The notes under the pieces are model-generated. The model did no database searches and was not told where the DNA came from. It worked only from the letters and a program-made list of their open reading frames with translations. The position numbers were made by a program, and so were the translations under genes. Positions 1 through 11,786 of a stretch of DNA of 64,000 bases are shown piece by piece; position 1 is the stretch's first letter, and each line of letters starts with the position of its first letter. The stretch covers positions 37,735,294 to 37,799,293 of the forward strand of contig NC_079890.1 of NCBI RefSeq assembly GCF_024868665.1. Reading direction: 5' to 3'. The DNA comes from Triplophysa rosa (taxonomy: Eukaryota > Chordata > Actinopteri > Cypriniformes > Nemacheilidae).

Positions 1-177
1 TTATACATTTTCTGTATTTTCTAATTGCATTCTAATAAAAACACTGAGATAAAACTGTAAATAGTCATTATACCATTTAGAAAAACAACAAATTAAATTT
101 TTGCAGTTCCCTCGCTTTTTATATTCAGGTTACTTTTTTGTCATCTCCCCAATAATGATATTCCTATTTTCCATTAG

Positions 178-1288
178 GTTGCTTTGGTAGAAGAAATTGG
201 AGGGAGTACTGTTGATGAAGCAACAAGAAGAATGATGGCCTTCCTTTTTGACCACCCCTTAACAAGAGAGTACAATTATGTTGGCCGGCATGGAAAGCGG
301 GAGTTTCGGGGCCTCAGACTGTTTGAGGTTGTATATGGTATGTTTACTTGCTCTTGGTTTGTTTGTAACATTCATGTGCAAACCGGTTATGAGGTAGAGT
401 TGAGCTTGTTCATGAATTAGTGGAATCAAATTAGTTTGATTGTATGCAAATAATTGTCCATACTTGGACAGTCAATATTCCAGAATATGAGAATATGGAC
501 CATGTGTACAGTTTATTTTAATGATAAGTAACTTAATTTGTGGTGCAGCAATCACAAAATTCAAATTTTATAATAATAAAATTCACACACACTCAAGCCC
601 ACCTCTTCTAACCAGGCCAGGGGACTGTGAGTGAATGTTTGTGAGCGCTCGCACTACTCAATGGACCCAAGCTTTATCTGTCAAATGCGCCCAGGCATGG
701 TTCAATTGGTGTAGTGTGAGCAGCCCCTATGTTTATCTTCCATTTTTTTCACTGTAATGGCAATGAAAAGGACCTATACATTGGCTGAAAAATAATGACA
801 ATTTTAGATGGACAGATTTTAACATTATTTGTGAGACGAAATTCATTTTTGGGTAAACTATGCCTTTAAATGTTGCCCTGTGCCCTTGTTTCTGTGTTTG
901 TTTGGTTAATAAACCTTTGCAGGCTTAATTTTGAAATTTTATATTTTAATGTTCTATGTGTTTTACAGGAAGCTTGAAAAAAAATTCACTTACAAACCAA
1001 ATTACAAGAAAAGATGCAGAAAAGGCTGTCTCAAAGTGGCTAATCGGTGCCAGGGACAGGGGAGGAAACCGTTCTGCAAGGGCACGTGGAGAACAAGATA
1101 GGTAAAAGTCTTAAGATACTCTTTATTTTTAAATATTTGATGTTTGGCACCAAAATGCTAACCTGACACTTCTTGTTTTAACTGTGAAAAGTGGTATCCT
1201 GGTTGAGTAATTATTGTCTTTTCACAGGGCTGTTTGGAGAGAGAGGACCGAGGAGCTGCACAGATTTTTTTCCGGTAAAATGTATTAA
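178..1288 (+). CDS. DUF4806-domain protein, C-terminal exons (partial)
   Basis: Three exons in register: 178-337, 969-1101 and 1228-1288 (stop TAA at 1286). Acceptors are AG at 176, 967 and 1226; donors are GTATGT at 338 and GTAAAA at 1102. The joined reading runs from VALVEEIGGSTVDEATRRMM through GKREFRGLRLFEVVYG and KDAEKAVSKWLIGARDRGG to a short Arg/Glu-rich tail. The order of motifs (a helix with GG(S/T)V, a region resembling GKxxFxxLxL, then a helix ending in a VxxWL.xA.DR-like motif) is what I recall of DUF4806, a domain of unknown function found in many fish proteins, often of transposon origin. The upstream exons lie outside the window. The tail after 1228 could alternatively splice at 1274. 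The gene may be live or a transposon-borne copy; I cannot tell which. The family call is from memory. Confidence 0.6.
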
Positions 1289-1295
1289 AGGTTTA

Positions 1296-1620
1296 GGGCT
1301 GTTAAGTGTTTAATTGTGATTAATCACATCCAGAACAATAAGTTTGTTTCTACATAATATATGTGTATGTTTACTATGCATATTGATTTTGCATTTATAA
1401 ACGTAAATATTTCCTAAATATATATACATATATATTTGTTTTTATATACTTATATTTACCAATAATTGAAATTATACAAGCATTTATTAATGTTCATATT
1501 TTTCTTAAAAATACACATGCATGTATGTTTAAGAATGCAATGATACACAGTACACATACATATACTGTATTATGTAAATACAAACTTTTATTCTGAATAC
1601 GATTAATCATTTAACAGCCC
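1296..1620. mobile_element. Palindromic MITE, GGGCTGTTAA termini (family A, copy 1)
   Basis: The ends GGGCTGTTAA and TTAACAGCCC are perfect inverted repeats. The interior is an AT-rich near-palindrome containing the diagnostic GATTAATC blocks next to each end. The same element recurs at 23287-23628 and 51306-51623. It resembles the short non-autonomous hAT-like elements common in cyprinids; that superfamily is inferred, and no clean 8-bp target duplication is visible. Confidence 0.75.
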
Positions 1621-1944
1621 AGATATACAAGTTATGCCAAATGTTTTCAGTAGCTTTAACTTTTTTCAAGATTCATGTGTATTATAAAGTTGTAAATGTA
1701 GATATGTTTTATAAAGTTGTAAATGTACATGTGTTTTATAAAGTTTAAATCGTCACATTTTATGTATGTTCAAATGAAAAGTTAATTCAAATAAACTTTG
1801 CTAAAAAGCATGCACTACTGGTTTCGATTCATTAAATACCTTTAGGATTTTAATGGATTAAATGTTTGGATTTAGGGATTTACCGTAAAATAATGTAACC
1901 CATACAAACTATACAGTATACTTATTGTGGCCCATAAGAGACGA
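1621..1944. other. AT-rich intergenic DNA
   Basis: No gene seen. There is a short direct repetition of a 'ttataaagttgtaaatgta'-type phrase around 1683-1745. Confidence 0.5.
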
Positions 1945-2216
1945 ATATAAGACCTAGCTGGGTCCCATCATTAACCCATCTAGGCAGACTCCTGTAGACA
2001 CCAAATGGGAGCTATCTGGTTAACCCAAATGGGGCCTATATGGTGTCCATTAAGGGCCCACCATGAGCCCATCTGGGCTAACACATGTGGGGCCACCATG
2101 GAAACTGCGGACAAAATTAGCTGGGTCCCAGTTGGGTTGCCCGGGTGGGCCCCAGATATCAGCCCAAGTGCAACCCATTTGGGCCCCACATGATTGTGTT
2201 TGCTGGGTAGAGAGCA
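1945..2216. repeat. GGGCCCCA-rich degenerate tandem repeat
   Basis: Phrases such as CATCTGGGCTAAC, AAATGGGGCC, TGGGTCCCA and TGGGCCCCA recur every 20-40 bases on both strands, so open frames appear in several registers (1980-2354 -, 2005-2193 +). I regard these frames as by-products of the repeat. It looks like the interior of a low-complexity DNA transposon typical of carps and danios; the family was not identified. Confidence 0.5.
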
Positions 2217-2227
2217 TTTAGGCCCAT

Positions 2228-2398
2228 TAGGCTTGTTCGACTTGATGCGGCACCGAAGATCCGACAGGCGGATGACATCAAAGTACGGCGAGAGCGATTC
2301 GGAAAAACGATAAATAGTTTGCTTTGAATCGCTCTCGCGGTACTTTGATGTCATCCGCCTGTCGGATCTTGCGGCGCCGCATCAAGTCGAACAAACCT
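2228..2398. repeat. Long near-perfect inverted repeat (hairpin element)
   Basis: Left arm is about 2228-2300 and right arm 2326-2398, separated by a 25-base loop. The roughly 73-bp arms differ at only a few positions, e.g. near 2251 and 2287. They share GACAGGCGGATGACATCAAA in opposite orientation. The element is CpG-rich against its AT-rich surroundings, consistent with a young foldback MITE. Confidence 0.85.
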
Positions 2399-5016
2399 AT
2401 TGAGAGAGAGAGTTCTGCCAACGGAAGTCCAAAACGCTGGAGCGTCACGTGATTCATGGAGCCTTCAGATAGTTCCAGGAAGTTATGTTTTCTCTTTAAA
2501 TGCTTCATTTCTTTCATTTTTTATTCATTAAATGGCTTTCGTCTTTAAATGGGTTAGAAGCTTACCTCAGTTGGTCTGTTTAGTCACAGCTCCATGCGTA
2601 ACTAGTAACTTCCGGCAACTATTGAGAGCCTCCATTGCTGTGAAAAAACTGTTCCATTGGAGACAACGAAGTTGACGCGACTCTCTCTATCAATGGCTCT
2701 GGGCCGGAGCATCCGTTAACTCCTCCCCTTCAACTGTCAGTCTGCTGCCAGTTTCATTTCAAGATGCAACGGCTGTTTTTACACATCCAATCAATTCGCG
2801 GTGAAAAACGCAAGCCACGCCCACTAATTTTCACTCGGAAATGTGTCAGAATACGGAAGTCAAAACGATCGCAACCTCCGGTTCACCGGGACTTTAAACG
2901 TGTGGCGTGAGACATCTAGACGCGTGGGGGAGCTCTAATCCAATATTTAATCTTTTTTTTTTAAATGTCTATAGATTGCATCTGATTGTGTCTCATGTAT
3001 ATAATATAATATAAATATATAAAATATATACTGTAGACCTACTAATAAAATAGGCCTATTTGTCCAAAGATCAGATAATTAAACAACAGTAAAAATGATT
3101 AAATTAGTCCGATCCCTTTTGATTAATAGGGTTAAACCACACGTTACCTAACCCTAAAACAAAGACAGGAAATATGTGTATGTTCTCTCAAGATGTTTAA
3201 TAGCAGAGCTCAGAATCAAAGCCATTTTAAAAGTACATATTGGGGAGAGAGAGAGAAAGAGGGTGAAAGAGGGTGGCAAATCAGAGGCCATTTCTCATTA
3301 CAGCAGGTTAAAGGTCAAATTTGATTTCAAAGAACCACACATACACAAACACCCATAAAAATACACACACTCTCCTGCGCTCATTCACATCTCATTTATC
3401 ATTACAACAAACAAGAGTCATTCAACTCACCCGAATAACTGATTGCAAACGTGTATGCGCTTAGTTTATTTTATAGTGAAAAAAAGTCATTGGTGGAGAT
3501 TCAGTGCGGAAATACACAACAAAGCTAAAAATAAAACACTCGTTATTTCATAGAAGTTACACAAATTTACATAAATATAGCCTACTTTTTACAGTAGCTT
3601 CTTGTACATACAGTCACAGATTTTAAACATCTGTGAAGCTTTTAAAGCAGCACAAGCAGGACTTTACAGCGACCGAGTTATGTAAACACTTTTTACTCTA
3701 TTTTTACAGCTTCACAAAGCTCACAGACATGCAGAAAGGCCACTACGATGCCTTAAGGTATACAAGCCTGAAATAATGCCACATCACAGATACGTTGCAT
3801 TTGCATACAAGCAGTCCACTTGGTGTATGTGTAAAAGGTGTTAGGTTTAGTAACATATTTCAGCAAAAAAAAAAAAATGTCGATATAGAGACCCTGACAG
3901 CATTGAGACTCATGTTGCAATACACAAAACTCAAAGAAGATTACAAGCAGTTGTGTTTACTGGCACGCGCACACACACAAACTCACGCAATGGCGGTGTG
4001 TACCTTCAACCCCGGAGACACATTAGTGTCAAGAAACATTTGTGAGCTGATTTGTACTCCCTATGTGTTGTGTCAGAGAAATATGGAATGATTCGATCTT
4101 TACCTTCCTGCACAGACAGCCATTAATCCATTAAACAATCAGACAGAACTAGAGGTTAGTTAATTGGGTCACGAGACAGACCAGAATGAATTAAAATAAA
4201 AACGAAAGTCACACAGCTCTCTGAGACAGACAGCCGCGGAAAAAACGAAGAGAGCATTCTGAAATCGTCATTCCAGTCCAGTGTCTGTTGAATTTCAACA
4301 AAATCAAACCTCAGGAGTGACACAAAGTCATCCAACAGCAATGCGAACGACTGACAGCATGACAAGACGCATGAAAACTGTGATAAAAATCCAGGTTATA
4401 ACAAAAACAACTGTTGATCTTTTTCCTAAATACATGTAGAAATATGACTGTATTACTTGAAAGTGAATATGAACCTGTTTTCTGTGCAGTATTTGAGGTC
4501 TGAACAAATACATCAGAGCAACTTTTCTGTTATTTTCGCCTGTTTCTCCAGTTTTCATTTTTTGCAAATAAATGCAAATAGAAACAATCTTTTGATTTGA
4601 AATTTGGGAAAAAATAGTGTTAGTACTGTAGTTTATAGAAAGAAACAAAAATGATCATTTTCCCTAAACACATACCTGTAAATAATTCTGAATCGATTTT
4701 GAAATGGTTTCTTAATGTTTTCCGTGGCTGTATAGTATCTTATTTACAATATCTGTTAAAATTCCTAAAAACATAAAATAACTCAACCAGCCTCATTCAC
4801 TGTATTCATTTTCTTTCTTAAAGGACAATACTTTCTGTGTGAATCTCACTCCGTTTTACTCCAAAATAAAAAAGGGAAAAATCAACTTTACAAAGACCGT
4901 AAACATTTTCTGCATTACAATTCTCTGGGCACGGGGCTATTTATTTTTGCAAAACATTACTTATTATTTCTCATTTTAATTATAGAAAGAAAGCTTGTGT
5001 ATTGAATTCTCCAGAG
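2399..5016. other. Intergenic DNA downstream of oprk1
   Basis: No coding exon recognised. 2400-2930 is moderately GC/CpG-rich and repeat-like. 3176-3420 holds GA- and CA-rich simple sequence. 4265-4500 is one copy of a diverged repeat also present, inverted, at 23700-23850. The lower end of the oprk1 3' UTR on the minus strand probably lies within this stretch, but no single poly(A) signal stands out. Confidence 0.45.
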
Positions 5017-5088
5017 AGAAAAATGACCCGAGAAAAAAAAATGCTGCTCGATTCAACCCATGGATTTTTTTTCTCGGGTCATTTTTCT
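5017..5088. repeat. Short perfect hairpin in the oprk1 3' flank
   Basis: Arms 5017-5041 and 5064-5088 are 25-bp inverted repeats built on AAATGACCCGAGAAAA, with a 22-base loop. It lies about 470 bases downstream of the oprk1 stop, so it may be transcribed in the 3' UTR. It could be a tiny foldback MITE or an RNA structure. Confidence 0.8.
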
Positions 5089-5553
5089 GCATGCAGCCCA
5101 AGGACTTGTTTGTTTTCTACCAAACCAATAAAGCGATACATTATATTAATTGAGGTTAACACAAAACCAGGTTGTGTGATGGGATCACGCACCATGTGAT
5201 TTTCTGTTGTGTAACATGAATACCTGCTTTATGGGCTCTTTGCCTTGAATTAAGAGGAATATTGGCACATTTGAACCTGTGTCCCCATGAGCACTACAGC
5301 TCTTAATGGCTCTTATTTGGCGAGCACGTGCACCGAGCGCTTATTCAGTATTAAAATCTGCTCTCTTTTTCATTACAATATGCAAACCAGTCCTAATGCC
5401 AAAATCCGGCCATTCGCATTCGTCCTATTGCTGTGCATAACTCTGTTGCACAACGTTTCGCAACTATCATAGCACAGAAGAAACCTGCGTCAATCCTAAC
5501 GTGTTCGTATCCTCCTTCCCGGCCTGCGTTATGGTGGACAGTTCCACGGCTAG

Positions 5554-8461
5554 TCATGCCGGCTTTGCTGTCCTGGGTGGGCTCTCCGCAAGCTCGGGGG
5601 CTTCCCTGGATGCCGTAACCCTTCCTCCGCTCACCCCCATACCTCCGGCTCGTCCCCTGACCGGCAGACAGAAGTCTTTGAAACATCTCTTGAAGTTCTC
5701 GTCCAAGAAGGCGTAAAGGATGGGATTGAGGCTGCTGTTGGTGTAACCCAGCGCCACACACAGAAAGTAGGCAGCCATGACAGCTGTCGTCTCCGGAACG
5801 GCCACCAGCGCTCTGAGCAGGATGAAGATGTGAATGGGCGTCCAGCAAATAATGAAAGCCGCCACCACCACCAGGACGAGCCGAGTGATGCGGCGGAGGT
5901 TGCGGTCTTTCTCTCGAGAGCCGGAGAGCAGGCGGACGCTGCGCAGGCGCAGGAGCATGAGCGAGTAGCAGACGCTGATGATGAGGACGGGCGCCACGAA
6001 GCCAAAGGCGAAGACGCAGATCTTCATCACGGTGTCCCAGTATTCGTACGGATCGGGGAACTGCAACGTGCATTCAGCGGTGCCTCGTGAGAAATAAATG
6101 AGAGATTACACAGTAGAACGTCACAAGTTTAATGATCACTTTGAAACTGTCATACCATTGTTAGTCTGCGTCCCTCCCAGCACCATGGCCGGAATCCCCG
6201 CGGCTGACGACAGCATCCATATTCCCACGTTGATGCCCTTGGCGTTGAGCGGCGTGCGGAAATCCAGCGCTTTAATCGGATGACACACGGCCACGTAGCG
6301 ATCGACGCTCATCATGGTGAGAGTGAAGATGCTGGTGAACATGTTGTAGTAGTCGATGGAGATGAAGACCTTACACACGACTTCACCGAAGGGCCACGAG
6401 TTGAGCAGGTAGTCGGCGCTCTGAAAGGGCATCGTGGTGGTGACCAACGCATCGGCTAACGCCAGGTTAAAGATGTAGATGTTAGTGGCTGTCTTCATCT
6501 TGGTGTACCTGCGGAAAGTGAAAACAGGAAGTTATGAAAAGACATGTTTACATGTTTTTTATGCAAAAACATGTAAACAACCTGCGATTGGTACAGGCCA
6601 TAGGAAAATATGTTCAGATGTGATCTAATACTCTCTCTCCTTCCGTGATCCTACAGTGGTGTTCCTTCATCTATCTGCTCGCTCACCCACCGAGTTTTGA
6701 TTTAGCAGACCCTAGTGACATAAATAGAGATCTGACTGCAGGGAAGTACAGCAGCGCTGTTAGAAATCCATGAGTCAGCACACGCTGAGCTGCAGGCCAG
6801 AGAATCGTCGCTCTAAATCACGATTAAACGCTTTCAGATGTGCAGCAGGCCGACTCCACGTGCATCTCAAAATCCCTTTGAGGTTTATAGGCATGTACGC
6901 CTTTTATGAGACTATACAAGATGACAGCACAAATCTGCAATCTCAGTGAAATTATTAAAAACATCCATTCTCTGACCATGACCTTTATCTGTGCATGTGC
7001 GATGGAAAATAAACTCTGGGGAAATTATGAGATTGAAGATCGCGAAGGTCTGTGTTAATTCAAAATTTAGAGGAAATTCAACTTTTAGTTTGGTTTAATC
7101 AAAGCGCTTATGTACACTGGGTTGCGTTATGATAAGCAAACATTGTGACAATAAATGTGCAATGCAAAAGAAGTTTTACAATGCTATAGAAGAATAGAAT
7201 AGCTGAATGGTTTCATAAAGAACCTTTAACATCCTAACATCCTGTTGCACAAAAGATTCTTTGTATTGTAAATAGATTTTTTAATGATAAAAAGTTAGCA
7301 AGAAATATTTCTAATAAGACGTTTTGAGTGAAAGGTTCTTTAGGGAACCAAAAACGGTTCTGAATCTATGGCATTGCGGTCGAGAGCCTCGCCGTCACTA
7401 GGGGGCCCCCAAGAGCACATGAAATTACAGCTTTTTTGGTGATATATTCACGACACACATCCATTTTCTCACGTAGGGCCATACACTCTATTTTTTCTGT
7501 GGTGTGTGTCAAAATTTGTGTGGCTTTAAAAGGGTGTTTATAGGTTGTGGTTAAAATAAAATAAAAATGATTTTTAAAATAAAATATTTGCAAACAGTTA
7601 GATGCATTGAACAATAAATTGCACAACCTATGGTCTGTGCTCAAAATTTTAAGGGACAGTTCACCTAAAATTGGAAGTAATGAAATTATCAAATGTTTTG
7701 ACAATCACGATACACTTGTAACGCAAGGTTTATGTGTTTTTGTTTTTATGACATTCATGCATCCCAAACAAAGCTACAACTTATAAAATGGGGTGTGTTA
7801 TTATTTAAAGTGTGCATGCAAATAATCAAACATTGACAAAAGTCGATTGTAATTGGGGGGACAGGGGTACCCCCAAATAAAATGATGCTTAGGGCTCCGA
7901 AAAGGCTTGGGCTGGCCCTGCTTTGAAGTACCTGTTTTAAGAGAATCCTGAATCATGCAGCCTGACAAAGAACCTATTAGGAATCTTTATTTTAAAAAGT
8001 AAAGTAAATATAGAACAACACACTCTTAAAAAGAAAAGGTTAAATTGGAGTTCCACAAAAAAAACTTTAATCTCTAGAAAAAAATAATAAAATGCAAGTT
8101 CTCTTAAATGAGTCTCTGTTAAACACAATGTGAAGCATGAATAACTAACAAAAACATTTTAAGAGTGCATTTTAATAAAGATTTTTTCAAAAAATGTGCA
8201 AACTTTTATCTTCTGCAGGTTAAATTGAATACTCTACCTGATAATGACATACATGACGAGACAGTTCCCGACGAGACCCACGACGAACACCATTGAGTAA
8301 ACCGCCGTGATTACCAGTATCAACGGCGACATGCCCTCATACGTCAAACCACCACCAAGCGTCGCGTTTCGCGCGTCAGCCGCCAGAGACGCGTTGAGTC
8401 CGCAGTCATCCACTGTGGACTGACACTTCTCTTTCATTATTTCCATCACGTTTATATCCAT
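5554..8461 (-). CDS. oprk1: Kappa-type opioid receptor
   Basis: Gi/o-coupled seven-helix receptor for dynorphin-type peptides at the neuronal plasma membrane. Coding exons (minus): 8461-8238, 6508-6156 and 6083-5554; donors GTAGAG and GTATGA, acceptors at 6509-6510 and 6084-6085; phases 2 and 1; 368 residues. The exon cut after ..VIIR in TM1 and the cut in ECL2 are those of all opioid receptors. Visible marks: N-glycosylation sites N23 and N32; D94 (2.50); [11 protein letters not shown], the kappa version of TM2 (mu/delta have ATSTLPFQS); disulfide cysteines C120 and C197; D127 (3.32); DRY 144-146; CWTP 272-275; NPILY in TM7, then a helix-8 FKRCF cysteine. [15 protein letters not shown] in TM1 is also kappa-like. 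Oddities: position 283 (6.58) is Arg, not the Glu of mammalian kappa, and ECL2 lacks the acidic cluster. Neighbourhood (rgs20, lypla1, mrpl15, sox17) supports oprk1 over the other opioid paralogs. Confidence 0.93.
6157..8237 (-). other. oprk1 intron DNA with MITEs (6509-8237)
   Basis: The intron between coding exons 1 and 2 (6509-8237) carries at least two short DNA elements: 7197-7376, with AAAGAACC / GGTTCTTTAGGGAACC phrases, and 8020-8170, with CACTCTTAAAAA and TTTTAAGAGTG ends. The same family recurs at 15340-15557. 7380-7920 contains an older G-run-rich repeat (AGGGGGCCCCC near 7399; GGGTACCCCC near 7866). Nothing coding was seen. Confidence 0.55.
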
Positions 8462-8689
8462 GTTTCCGTGTGGTTACAGCCTGCAGTCAAGCGAAAATGA
8501 GAAGGTGAGGAAAGTGAAGTCAGAACGCGCACTTGACGCGCGGAGACGTGCGCGGAACACCAAATTAACATCAACAGTTTCTGCTGGCTGCAAATGACCT
8601 AAAGCGATAACGCATATGATCACATCAATTTTTCAATTTACATGCGCTTATATAATAAGAATAATGCAAATAACATGAACAAAATATTT

Positions 8690-8888
8690 ACTAAACTTTG
8701 GTTTAGTTAATTGACCAAATTGAAATTGTTCATTGTAACGGATACAAATTTTGATTAAATATTAAGTTAACGTTTAAATTAACATGTAAGATTAACAAAT
8801 GCTCTATCAGTAGCCTGTTGTTTACTGTTAGTCCATGTTAAATAATGTAGTTAACTACAAAAGTAACCTTTATTGTAAAGTGTAACCA
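8690..8888. repeat. Short DNA-element relic
   Basis: GTTAATT..., ATTAACATGT, ATTAACAAATGC, TAATGTAGTTAACTA and CTTTATTGTAAAGTGT are phrases of a very common fish MITE. No clear ends or target duplication here. It lies just upstream of the first oprk1 coding exon. Confidence 0.45.
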
Positions 8889-8989
8889 TTTTTAAGGCCT
8901 ATGTTTATTTATTAGTTTGTTCAATTCAAATTTCAATCCATAAAGAAAAGCTATCATATTTAACCACATTATGTTGTAATATAACAAAT

Positions 8990-9490
8990 AAATACTTTCC
9001 AAACCTCTTTCAGATCACACGGGACGCAAGAGCAGTCTGAGCAAAGGAGCACAGGCGTTTCCAACTTTCCCACTTAATATACGTTAAATGCAGATGACGC
9101 GACGCGACACGACGCAACGGATGCGTACACAATAACAGAAAAAAACAACTAAGACGAAAAATAAAAACAGACAGGCTGAAAACGACTCCGGACACTTGAA
9201 AATAAGTGCGCAACAGACCTGCACCAATGTTGCTTTCCAGGGTCTTTACGCGCTCGAAACCTACGCTCTAAAACTGCACTCGATATGGACGCGACGGCCT
9301 CTGGATTTCTCTCTCTCCCACACAGAGACACGGTCTCTCACTCTCCTCTTATTTTCTTTCTTTCCTTCCCGATGTGACACCAGAACGCGCAACAATAACC
9401 GCAGGCGCGCGCAGGTCCATCTCTCTCTCCAAACTGAGTTCAGCATCAAGTGCGCAATGGGCACGATTCACGAAAGAACCACAAGAGAAG
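8990..9490 (-). promoter_or_regulatory. Candidate oprk1 promoter / 5' UTR exon
   Basis: This is the first GC- and CpG-enriched stretch upstream of the oprk1 ATG on the minus strand, with CGCGACGC-type runs near 9100 and GCGCGCGCAGG near 9405. Possible donors on the minus strand occur near 9218-9230. A consensus acceptor lies just upstream of the ATG (TTGACTGCAG on the minus strand, near 8482). A spliced non-coding first exon is therefore plausible. No TATA box was identified; this is inferred from composition and position. Confidence 0.35.
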
Positions 9491-11786
9491 CGGAAGTGTC
9501 TCTCACACGTCAACGCATCCTCGCAGTTAATATTATTAATTGCTTATATTACTAATCGGGGACTGCCATTTGTAATACATATGAGCAGTGAGTAAACTGC
9601 AGCTTGAATAGAACAGACGAAAATAGAATAGAATAACGAAACATCACATGTCATTTTTGATGTTTCTTAGAGAAACTTACAGTCACACAGAAACATGCAA
9701 AACAGACACCTGCTTCAGAAGACAATCCCTGTTTCATTTTACTGAGACAGATCAAACTGCCATGACAGGTATTTTCATCCTATATGAGTTCAATCAAATA
9801 TCTAATCTCACACAACTTTACTTTAAATAGTCTCAGGTTAAAAAGCTTTCTCTGTGCTTGCGTTTGTGTGTATGAGAAAGAATGTGTTGCATTATTATAG
9901 ACATGATGAAAGATGGACCTTACTGCTCAGGAGTTTAAATGAGGTTGTTATTATTATTGTCATGTTTGAATGATTTCTCTCACCAACACGTATCATTACC
10001 TCCCTACAGCTAAATTTACTTATTTCTTCCTGGTCTCTCTGGTGTTAAAAACAGCCAAGCCGTGTTCTTGCTTTGTAACACATTATTGTAAAACATAAAT
10101 ATGTGGGAGTGAGTCTAATCCCTGAACAGAGATGGTGAGACTAGTGAGACATCCAAAACATTCTGAGGGGGCCTGATAAAAAACCTATAGGATTACCATC
10201 ATCACATGGCCCTATATTTTGTCTTTACTTTCTATAACCACAAAGATGATTTGTGAGATTTCTGAGCCTCTAGAGATACTGAACGTCATATAAACTTCTT
10301 TTCTCTTTTCTTATATCTCAGCATGAAGCTTAGAAAGGAGAAAGACGCTTGCTGGAGCTCAAAAGGAAAGTGGAGGTTGGCATATTTAATCCTGTCAATC
10401 CACAATAAAAGAGCAACCGCTCACCTCAAGCATCTTATAATGTTGCCACAGCTTCTATGGTCTCAGGCTGTCTCAGTTTTTTTCTGTCTTCTCATGTCAT
10501 GCTAGACTGATTTAATGATGGTGAGATCAGATCCATAGGCACTACACACAAAAGCAAAATATTAAAATAAACATTTTTCTTCTTGCTAAATTAGTGAAAA
10601 TTCTTTAGAGACGTCCATTTAAAGAAGAATTCAAACAAAACAGTAAATCTATATGTCATTTTATATAATATTTTTTCTTGTAATACAAATTACAGTAATG
10701 TGGTGAAAACTGTATGCTACAACATGTGTCAGATCATATTTAAGGATGTGTGTGTATGCATGCACCTTTTTGCTTTGAAATTATATAGCTCCCTGTTTGC
10801 AATAATTTGTTAGGCATGTATTCATATTTTTCTCAAAGTAGAAATGTTTAAATTATAAATGAGTGCTTGTGGCCACAGCCTGTTTGTGTTGAAGAAGAAT
10901 ATTTAGAAGAATGTGACATTGACATCACTCACCTCACAGGTCCTGACCGTTTTGAATGCAACTGTAATTCAGAAAAATAATAAAAATTCAGTTCAGTTGT
11001 TACATTTATTTCAATGTCGTTAAAGCTATTTTGAAATGATTAATAAAATTGTATTGACTAAAACATAACATTTAGCTGTTTAGATTTCCAATTTAATACA
11101 CACTAATTGCAAGACCCAGAAAGTAGCATCATATCCTCTTACCAATATGGAAACAAAAGTAAACAATCTCTTTCCATGTTCATGATTTCTAAAAAAATTC
11201 TAGTGTTCAACCCTGTTACCCAGGTTTTTGTAAGAAAAATTTGCTAACAAATACGTTTTCCTTCATTCATATTAAATTTAAGTTTGTCAATAGCCAACAT
11301 TTAATCCCTAATTAAAGTCCCTGTTGAACGACATCTTAATTCAGGTAAACTGGTTAATCATTCTTGCACATTGTTTTTTATTTAGACCTTTTTGTGCCTT
11401 ATTTGTAGAAAGTGTAAAGCTTTTTCGTACATAAGGAAACATTAGTCCACAACCCCCGAGAACGTCCGTGTGTTTGTGTGAGTCACTGATGTGTTGCTAT
11501 GGTTTGTGGGACATTGGAAATGTCAGATCTCCATCTGTGACCGTAAGTCTCACCCGGACCGATGAAATTTCTTCCCCGTGGGCTTCCACATTATATCACG
11601 TTGCCAACAGCTCGGTCTAACCCCAGCTGCACATTTACAGAAATATCACAGATTTCAGTGTTGCATTGCTTGTGAATCATGTCATTACTCCCCTCAACAG
11701 TCTGTTGACACACACACACACACGTGACTGTCAATAAACATATATGCAAACAAAACCAAAATGTGTAGCATAACAAAGTTAACATA
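9491..11786. other. Intergenic DNA, no gene seen
   Basis: AT-rich. Small open frames (9648-9830, 10323-10505, 11591-11848) show no recognisable domain, splice structure or codon bias. A short CA run lies near 11707-11722. Confidence 0.5.

Noticed and set aside
5393..6073. 226-residue minus-strand ORF overlapping oprk1 exon 3
   Set aside because: It is an alternative frame of the GC-rich receptor exon; the receptor frame has all the GPCR motifs.
5554..8461. Calling the receptor mu or delta opioid (oprm1/oprd1)
   Set aside because: ECL2 and ECL3 have some delta- and mu-like residues, but VTTTMPFQS in TM2, the TM1 sequence, [14 protein letters not shown] in ICL3 and the gene neighbourhood are kappa-type.
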